DNA of 64,000 nucleotides, taken from Simmondsia chinensis. Its lineage: Eukaryota > Streptophyta > Magnoliopsida > Caryophyllales > Simmondsiaceae. The position numbers were made by a program, and so were the translations under genes. The notes below the pieces were generated by a model. It did no database searches, was not told the DNA's origin, and saw only the letters and a list, made by a program, of their open reading frames with translations. The stretch spans positions 33,706,638-33,770,637 of the forward strand of contig JAGTTD010000010.1 in assembly GCA_018398585.1 (NCBI GenBank). The letters are read 5' to 3'. This document shows positions 56,620 through 64,000 of the stretch, in pieces (position 1 is the stretch's first letter; each line of letters opens with the position of its first letter).

Positions 56620-56945
56620 TAGTGGAAAGCTCCGAGTGGAGCTCCCTCCAAAAATTAACGTATGCCACTTATGAGCAGCGAGCACACGGTATTCTTTAGT
56701 AAAAGGCGAAAGAATAGTTCGCTTTGGGCTCACTGCGTGGCTGCGCGCCTCTTTTCATTAAAAAATCTGAGATTTTATATATCCATTCAAGCTAAGCTAC
56801 CTATTATGAAACTGATGTGGGATTGAAAGTGTGAAGGAGCGGGCGCTGGGAACTGTTGTAAAGGTTTGCTGGACCTATCGGCCCAAGTCGCATCCCATTT
56901 GTAAGCCCATAACGAGACTGTATGTCTCTTCCTCTATGAATGTGA
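56620..56945 (+). repeat. Dispersed repeat R1, copy 2, start of the right inverted arm
   Basis: The first 127 bp equal 33177-33300. From about 56690 onwards it mirrors 50860-50580, including GAAACTGATGTGGGATTG and GGACCTATCGGCCCAAG. Confidence 0.85.
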
Positions 56946-56963
56946 ATGCCTTTTGATAGTCCA

Positions 56964-56971
<8 letters not shown>

Positions 56972-57012
<41 letters not shown>
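56972..57012. repeat. (TA)n microsatellite
   Basis: About 20 TA dinucleotides directly follow TGTGTGTG. Confidence 0.97.
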
Positions 57013-57014
<2 letters not shown>

Positions 57015-57310
57015 TCGCATTCTTATAAGAGGGGCGAATCCTGGCCCTTCATTGTAATACAATGTCAGGATTTGTTGAACATTAAAAAAAAAAAAAAAAA
57101 ATTTAGGATCCATATCCCTTCATGGGGTAGAAAGAAAGAAATGGTATGAGAGGGAAAGAATTTTTTTTTTCCAATGCTCAGCAAATCTTGACCGTAAATT
57201 GTTATTTTTTTTAATGTTCAACAAATCCTAGCCGTGCATTACAATGGAGGGCCAGGGTTCGCTTTTCTCACGCTCTCACCCTCTCATAAGAACTCCACCC
57301 TATATATAAA

Positions 57311-58790
57311 TATAGGGAGCAGCTGAGATCAGAATAGAACTTTTGTGAGAACATAAGAAAATTAAATCTAACGTTCTTGTTTATTTATTTATTTTTTTTT
57401 AATTCTTGTCGTGCAACATCCCCTTTTTTTTTCCCTTTCCGTTTTCTTCTACTTTTCTTTTCTTGGTTATTTTTTTTTATTATTTTTGTTGTGCAGCATT
57501 CCCTCTTTTTCTTTTTTTCCTTTCTGTTTTCTTCTTTTCTTGTGTTTTTCTTATCTTGTTTATTTTTATTTTATTATTCTTCCCATGCAGCATCCCCTCT
57601 TTTTTCTTTCTGTTTTCCTTTTTTATGCTTTTATTGTCTTGTTTTTTTTCTTTTTATTATTTTTGCCGTATAGCATCCCTTATTCTTCTTTTTTTCTTCT
57701 TTTCTTGTGCTTTTCTTGTCTTGTTTATTTTCTTTTTATTATTCTCGCCGTGCACCATCCCCTATTTTTCTTGTGATTTTCTTGTTTATTTTCTTTTTAT
57801 TATTCTTACCGTGCAACATCCCCTATTTTTCTTGTTTATTTTCTTTTTATTATTGTGTTGTGCAGCATCCCCTATTTTTTTTCCCTTGTACTTTTTTTTC
57901 CTCATTTATTTTTTTATTATTCTTACCTTGCAACATTCCTTATTTTTCTTTTTTTTCCTTTCTCTTTTCTTTTTTCTTGTTCTTTTATTTTCTTGTTTAT
58001 TATTTTTTCCGTGCAATATTCCCTCTTTTTCTTTTCCTTTTCTCTATTCTTTTTTATTCTTTATGCTTTTCTTTTTTTGTTTATTTTCTTTTTATTATTC
58101 TTGTCGTGCTACATCCCATGTAAGATTGATCAATGATTCTAAGAGGCTCACTATGTCCCGAGCCCTACCACCACCGCCGCCACTCCTCTCCGCCACCCTT
58201 GCCACCGCCACCCATCTCTCTCTCTCTCCTTCCCTTCTTAGATCCCTTCGGTCACCATCATCGCCACCCACCACCATAGCCACCGCTGCCGTCACCCCGC
58301 CACCGCCACCCATCTCTCTATCTCCATCCCATCTCAAATCCCAACGGTCACCACCACTGTCACCTGCCACTACTGTCAGCTTGCCACCAACCCCACCACT
58401 GCTATTCTCTCTCTCTCCATCCCATCTCAAAGTGGCAGTGGTGATGGTGGCGATCGTTGGGATTTGAGATGGGATGAAAAGAGATAGATGGGTGGCGATG
58501 GCTAGGTGGCAAAGGGGAGTGGCGGCAGCAATGGGCGGTGGCAGTGACAGTGGTGTTGGGTGGCGGTGGTGGTGACTGTCTAAGATGGGATGGAGATATA
58601 GAGAGATGGGTGACGGTAAAGGGGGTGGCAGAGAGGAGTGGTGGTGGTGGTAGTGGGTGATAGTGGTGGTAGAGCTCCGAACACAATGATCATCTTAAAA
58701 CCATTGATCAATTTTACTTAAGATTCAACGGTATAGATTTAATTTTCTCACATTCTTACAAAACTTCTACTCTCATTCCAGCCGCTCCTT
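57311..58790 (+). mobile_element. TIR element carrying a pyrimidine minisatellite and a CCACC-rich palindrome (right inverted arm)
   Basis: The left end GGGAGCAGCTGAGATCAGAA...GAAAATTAAATCTAACG mirrors the right end AGATTTAATTTTC...CATTCCAGCCGCTCC. Ten irregular units with GTGCAACATCCCCT heads fill 57395-58115. CCACCACCG-rich DNA (58150-58400) is followed by its inverted form to about 58690, and GATCAATG..TCTAAGA occurs in both orientations. Flanks are TA-rich so no target duplication can be proved. The 353-aa frame through it is a low-complexity artefact. Confidence 0.75.
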
Positions 58791-58799
58791 ATATATATA

Positions 58800-59924
58800 T
58801 ATATATATTAGTGCCATTTTCATCAAGGTTTTTTAAGTAAAAAAATATATTTTTTTTTATTGAAAAAAGCATTTTTTATGGCTTTTAATGTGTTTGGTTA
58901 AATTATAAAAGCGTGTTTAGATAACAAAAGAAGTTACTTTTATACATTTTAATGGAAACAAAGAGAGTTAATTATTACATTGTTGTTTCTCTAATATTTG
59001 CGTGTTTCTTCAAATTGATTCATCATCTTTTCATTTGTTCAAATAAATCTTTAATATTTATAAGTTTATTCAAATTGCTTTGTTATCTTTTTCTTTGTTC
59101 AAGATGGTAACTAATATTTTATTTTATGATAAAATTAATCTCTCATTTATGACTTAAAATTTGATAGAAGTTTAAAAGATGAGAAATCAATTTTATATAA
59201 AATAAAATATAAGGAAAAGATAAAGGACAATTTAAATAGGGAATGTTATTATCAAAGCAACTTTATAAAAATTTGTGGTAATTATTTACTACAAGTCAAA
59301 TTATTGCTACAATAATAATATTTTTTGTCCTAATAATAGCAGCATCCTTTAAATAAATTTATAAATATTAGAGACTATGTTGAATAAAAGAAAAGATGGA
59401 ACATTAATTTGAATAAACTTATAAAGATCAGGAACCAATGGAGTAAATAACTAAACATAATATAAGGGTTTGTTTAGAAACTTAAAATTAACAAGCTTTT
59501 TTTGAAAATTTTTCAGAAAAACTAAACAGTTGTTTAGAGGTCCAATTTTCCGGTTGGAAAATAGCTTTCAGACTTTCTTTGCTATTTTGGAAAATTTGGA
59601 AGACAATCTGAATATATTGTCCACAATTTTTCACCTATGCATTCTTTACAAGTTTCTTCTTATTCGTTTTTGCAGTCAATTTTTTTTTTATCTCTCTTTT
59701 TCCTTACTCTGTTTCTTTTTCTCTTGTGTTCTTACATCCTTTGCAAAAATTCTAACCTCCAACCTACTGCCTATCCTTTGAGGCTGAGGACGCATAAGAG
59801 GACCATGTGATTAGTTGCCTAATGACACTCACCTTAATGGATTATAATAGGTTCCCAAGTTCTAAAGCGATATCGAACCATCCAATAAGGCAACATAAGT
59901 TAATGAACGACACTCACCTTTTTT
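58800..59924. other. Intergenic, nothing coding
   Basis: Very AT-rich. A GACACTCACCTT phrase occurs at about 59825 and 59909, next to the LINE poly(A) end. No bounded element was seen. Confidence 0.45.
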
Positions 59925-61740
59925 TTTTTTTTTGATAATTGAGAATTTATTAATAAGAAGATCGATCAAGAGATCGCCATACAAACACGCAGCAAATAAG
60001 GGCAAACCAACAGAAAGACCACCCACAAAAACCCCAAACCCCTACAACACCCAAAGGAAAGAGGACACCACAGACACGAAACAAGCAAAACCAGGCACAA
60101 AAAATAACAAAAGCAATAGCCCAAGGCCCAAGCGACCAACAAAGGAACCAAACAACACAACACGGGCACAAGGAGGCGAGGAGGAGAGAGCTGAGACAAA
60201 CACCCAACATAAACAGCCAACGGGAACGAACCAACACAAAACGAAAAGCAAACAACCCCACCCCACCCACAAGAACAAGCCACACACCTAAGCATCCCAA
60301 AAGAAAAGACGAGAAGAAAACAACACCAGACCAACAAGGCAGAACACAGGACGCCAAGATCAACCAGGCCAACAGAACACGAACAGGCTGCTACTGGAAC
60401 CCTTACATCTTCTTCTTCCCTATTTCCTTCCATTTATTGTTTCTTTTCATAGTTCTTTTGATCCCTCTCGCGTTTTTCAGTAGTTTTTCAACCACTGAAT
60501 TGTGGTCTTCAATCCACTTGAGGCCTATTGCTTGTGCCGACTTGTGAATCCTATCTGCCTCTCTTTCTGCCCCCTACTACTTTTCGCTTCTGATTCTGAT
60601 TCAGTAAACTCACTGTTTTCATTTACTATTGAGGCTTTCTTCCCGCTTGTTTCTGCCTTCTTCTTCCCTTTCCTTTTCTTCTTTCCACTGCTCAACGACA
60701 CTTCCTTCAACTCTGATTCTTCGATGATGTTAACATCATAGAGATTCACGAACCCGGGTGGAAAATCCTCCTCCGAGCATAAACGTTCCGGTTCCTCACC
60801 CCCTATCTCCTCTTCCACATTTAAGATTTTCTGAGTCCCCTGTAAGCAACCCTGCGTCATTTGATTTCCCTTTATCATGCTCGGCAGGGGGGATCTCCCT
60901 CTCCCGTGCTGGTTCATATTCGCTTTCTTTGACTGTACTCAAGGATGGCGACTGCACCCGTTCCTCCATTCCCAGCGAACTACCTTGTATGTTCACAATG
61001 GGGGCATCGTTTCTGACGTTGGAGCAAGCACCCCTGTCGGGCTCGAAGACATCCTTCTTAGCTCTGATTTGCGTATCACGTGTGATGAAATCTTGTGTTA
61101 GCATATGACCTCCTTCCAGGATGTGAATTGTATGCCTTCCTTGATCAACCATAAAGCAAGCCTTCTCATCTATGCGATGCGGTACCATAGTCTCCACCAA
61201 AATCTTCCCCACTTCTAATGAGTCATATCCATTACACCTCTTGTCTACAGCAAGGACCCGGCCAAAACTTTTGCCGATTTCAATAAAGTTTTCCGAATTC
61301 CAAGCTTGTAACGGAACTCCATAGCATGAAAGCCATGCCTTTCTCTTAAGGCTTTGATCAAACTCTGTCCACTTCTTCACTTTCATAGACCATTTATTAA
61401 TCCAGCCCTAGTTGTTTGCCAAAATCCAGTCCCTGACCTCAGTGGATTCAAACGTGATAAGAAACGATGTCCCTCCCATGTGTTGAACAACACAATCGAG
61501 TCCACTATCGTCTTCGATGCTTCTCTTCAGCAAACAAACTTCAATGTCATACTCAACTTCTCCTATAATGCTCCTCCTTAGCTTTTCTTTTTTATCTTCA
61601 TGAGCTTGACCGTGGATGGTTTTCACTTCTGGGTGTTGATCCATCGTCCCCTTCTTTCCTTCGTCCCTTTTCTTCATAACAAATGAAACCTGACCCTCTT
61701 TCTTATCAAACCTAGCGAACTTGACCAAAATTCTATTATC
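59921..61740 (-). mobile_element. LINE derivative with DUF4283-type ORF1 and no visible ORF2
   Basis: The T-run at about 59919-59933 followed by GATAATTGAG is the poly(A) end. A G/T-rich (minus strand) 3' UTR covers about 59950-60400, and frames there are Cys/Leu/Val artefacts. ORF1 text covers about 60500-61728: RRSIIGEVEYDIEVCLL, then after a TAG at about 61410 RKAWLSCYGVPLQAWN and EVGKILVETMVPHRID (DUF4283-like), then a Lys-rich tail. No endonuclease or reverse transcriptase motif is present. Confidence 0.72.
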
Positions 61741-61782
61741 TCTGATGCCAGGTCTTGACTGATTGATGCAGACAAACTTTTT

Positions 61783-61920
61783 AGGCTAGGGGTTCTCAGA
61801 AACAACCTCCTTTCAAGGTAGCCCCCCTGAAGGGGGAAGGATGCGTACATCTACCCTCCCCAGACCCTGCTTTTGCAGGAGCCCTAGGAAGCACTGGGTT
61901 TGTTGTTGTTGTTGTTGTTG
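61783..61920 (+). mobile_element. Angio/Au-type SINE without 5S head, second copy
   Basis: Starts AGGCTAGGGGTTCTCAGAAA and contains CTGAAGGGGGAAGGATGCG and TACATCTACCCTCCCCAGAC. It ends GCACTGGGTTTG followed by a TTG repeat. It starts at the same point as the copy at 19924. Confidence 0.88.
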
Positions 61921-62576
61921 TAAGTTAATCCCAATAGTGTTTGAATGAACAACGAAGCAAATACATCATTTACTTCATATGGTAAAGAACGTGTGGTGGT
62001 CCATAACGGGAACGATGTTGTAGTTGTATAAGAGGACATAAAGGTGAATGTCCCAACAAATGCAAAAGTTAGCATTTTGTAGGTATATGTTATATTTGTA
62101 TTACATTACAATAAATTACTCTTTCTTTGTGTGCGATAATGGTTTGTACCTTAGAATTGTGTATCAAAAAGTGGTACTTGTACCCAAATCAATATCCGAT
62201 TTTCGTAAATTGGATATATGGATCGTTTTCGTATCAATTAGTCTAATTGTTCAGGTTGGATTTGATGCATTGAATCACTAAATTTTCAGATTTACCAGTT
62301 AGCCTATAATTTTCAATTCTAGAAAAAGAAAAATTGAAATGACTTGAATGCATTTTCTAGTTTTCTCTATTGAAAAATTGTTAATAATTTTTCACTTCTA
62401 AACATGTTTTTCAAGTGAAAAATAGAAAATAAAAATAAAAAATGAAAAGAAAATATTGGAAATGGAGAATGAAAATTATTTTATATTTCTAAAGATGGCC
62501 TTAGTGTTTCACTCTTAAAGTAGAAGCAAAAATATAAACAAAATTAAAAATTTATGACAAAAACACATTTTCTTGT
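61921..62576. other. Intergenic, nothing coding
   Basis: AT-rich with AAAATGAAAA runs (62340-62480), possibly a worn MITE. Confidence 0.4.
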
Positions 62577-64000
62577 ATAACAAGAGAAAATAGAAAAATA
62601 CAAGGAAAAATACATTGATAACTATAACAATTAGTAAGAAGTTTGAAAATTTATCATTTAGACGCCTTGATGATGAGTTTTTATCACCTAATTACTACTA
62701 ATATACGGCAATATGCTCAGTGGTGAAAATTTTATCAGCTAGGTACCTCATTGCTAGAATTGGGTCAATTTTCATCAAATTATGGCCAATTTTTACTAAA
62801 AAGTATTGATGATGTACATGATTATTATAGTATATATATGAGTTATATCAGTGTTTTTAATAGAGCTTTAGTGGATTAAGACAAAAATTTCCTAGATTCC
62901 AATTAAAGACAAGTATATATTGTCGAAGGAATGTCATGTCTACATTTCTTGAAGAAAAAAAAAAATCAAATTCTGAAAAAGAATATACATATATCTTTGG
63001 AGTTACTTTTTCCTTTAAATACAATTATTGGAATTATGTCGATATTAGCATTTTTCAACCAAAACTTGCCGAATTTGCACAAGGGATATTTGATTGAAAA
63101 ATTTGTAAATTTAAGCACATTTGAGTGATACATTTTTAAACTTTAGTATGCCTCACTATATATATTGAAATGTCATGGTATTTAGGTGACAAATGCACAA
63201 TTCTCATGTTACCTAAGAAATAAATCACAAAAATTTTAGTAACATTGTTTCTTAATCGAGGACGACTTCATGAAAGATACTTTTAGTGTATATATTAACA
63301 TAATTTGTTTAAAAAAAATTATTTAGGTACTTTCTGGTATCAAATAAATTGAGTTGATATACAATAATCGTCTATTCTTACTCATTTTAAGGGAAGATAA
63401 AAGGCAAAAGTATTGTGTTCCCTTCTTTGATAGTTAATCTAATGTATCATACTAAATTATATTTTGGAAAATATTTAAGAGATATTACTCAACATGGATA
63501 ATTATAGAATTATTTATTAAGAGTAAAAAGTAACATAAATTAGGGGTTTTGTAATTCCTAGGTGGCGAGAAAGATATATACAAAGGACATACACAAACAA
63601 CGTTCTTTCTCGTACAGTGTAAAAATGATAATCTTTCTTGTATAATGCAAAATATATGCATGATCACTACTAGTGGTCTGCAAAATCAAACTTCTTTAAG
63701 ACATTGAAATTTTCGTTTTGAATTTCCTTTTGGTAGATAAGCAAAAATTGTAGAAAAGGTCTTGAAAATCTTACCAATGCAACCCCATTTACGCAGCATT
63801 TAGCGGTCTAAGCAAAACATTTTTTTTTGTTTGAAAAACCCAAAGACCAACACCATGCCTTACATCAACATTAAAAAGCATCCAAGAAGGGATCCATCGA
63901 AAAATCGTAAATGAAAAATTATATAGCAATAGTTTAATCTCTTAAATAGAGTATCAATCTCCAAGACGGGTCACTCTCCTCATTAGAAAGAACAGAGATG
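62577..64000. repeat. Partial direct duplication, copy 2, interrupted by ~850 bp and cut by the window edge
   Basis: 62577-62643 and 63490-64000 align with 55010-55560. 62644-63493 has no counterpart there. The minus strand from about 63860 repeats the end of the RNase H-like fragment. The duplication continues beyond the window. Confidence 0.85.

Noticed and set aside
57406..58467. A 353-codon open frame and its neighbours on the + strand
   Set aside because: Composition is almost only Phe/Leu/Ser/Ile from a pyrimidine minisatellite; no start context, domain or codon bias.
59950..60433. Cys/Leu/Val-rich frames of up to 155 codons on the minus strand, looking like a membrane protein
   Set aside because: They lie in the G/T-rich 3' UTR of a LINE and are open in several frames at once.
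1..64000. A new multi-gene system such as a defence island or biosynthetic cluster
   Set aside because: Only two host genes are present, and they are functionally unrelated. All other coding text belongs to mobile elements.

Overview
The window is nuclear DNA from a flowering plant, most likely a eudicot. It is AT-rich. Its two host genes are split by many GT-AG introns and match plant families, and the rest is dominated by plant transposable elements: Ty1/copia and Ty3/gypsy with initiator-Met-tRNA primer sites, hAT- and Mutator-type MITEs, L1-type LINEs and SINEs. No prokaryotic operon, CRISPR array or defence system is present. The species cannot be named from what is visible.

Layout. 1-19.5 kb: one LEUNIG-type transcriptional co-repressor gene on the + strand, which I resolved into 18 coding exons (835 codons plus stop). 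Its introns hold MITEs, SINEs, a tandemly repeated block and a repeat shared between two introns. 19.9-22.4 kb: SINEs and a 9 x 69-bp minisatellite. 22.4-27.6 kb: a degenerate Ty1/copia element inserted at the head of a 5S-rRNA/SINE chimera. 27.7-28.5 kb: a hAT deletion derivative. 28.5-33.4 kb: non-coding, old repeats. 33.4-38.9 kb: a second + strand gene resembling plant TDRD3/RMI1-like proteins, apparently broken by two frameshifts. 39-40.9 kb: three MITEs with clear target-site duplications. 41.4-47.3 kb: a Ty3/gypsy chromovirus with two LTRs and a broken pol. 47.3-64 kb: a repeat mosaic with two large inverted arms of purine/pyrimidine-rich minisatellite (49.6-50.9 and 56.6-58.8 kb), two LINE derivatives that keep ORF1 but show no reverse transcriptase, and a partial direct duplication (55.0-55.6 and 62.6-64.0 kb).

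The host genes are independent. The LEUNIG-like protein is a nuclear WD40 adaptor that joins DNA-bound factors to repression machinery. The second gene belongs to a family with an OB-fold and an RGG tail linked to RNA/topoisomerase biology. Most of the interest is in how mobile DNA has built introns, flanks and possibly a promoter. The most unusual item is a family of chimeric elements in which a near full-length 5S rRNA sequence is fused to a SINE tail. One copy has a perfect-length target duplication, and two shorter relatives begin exactly at the fusion point.
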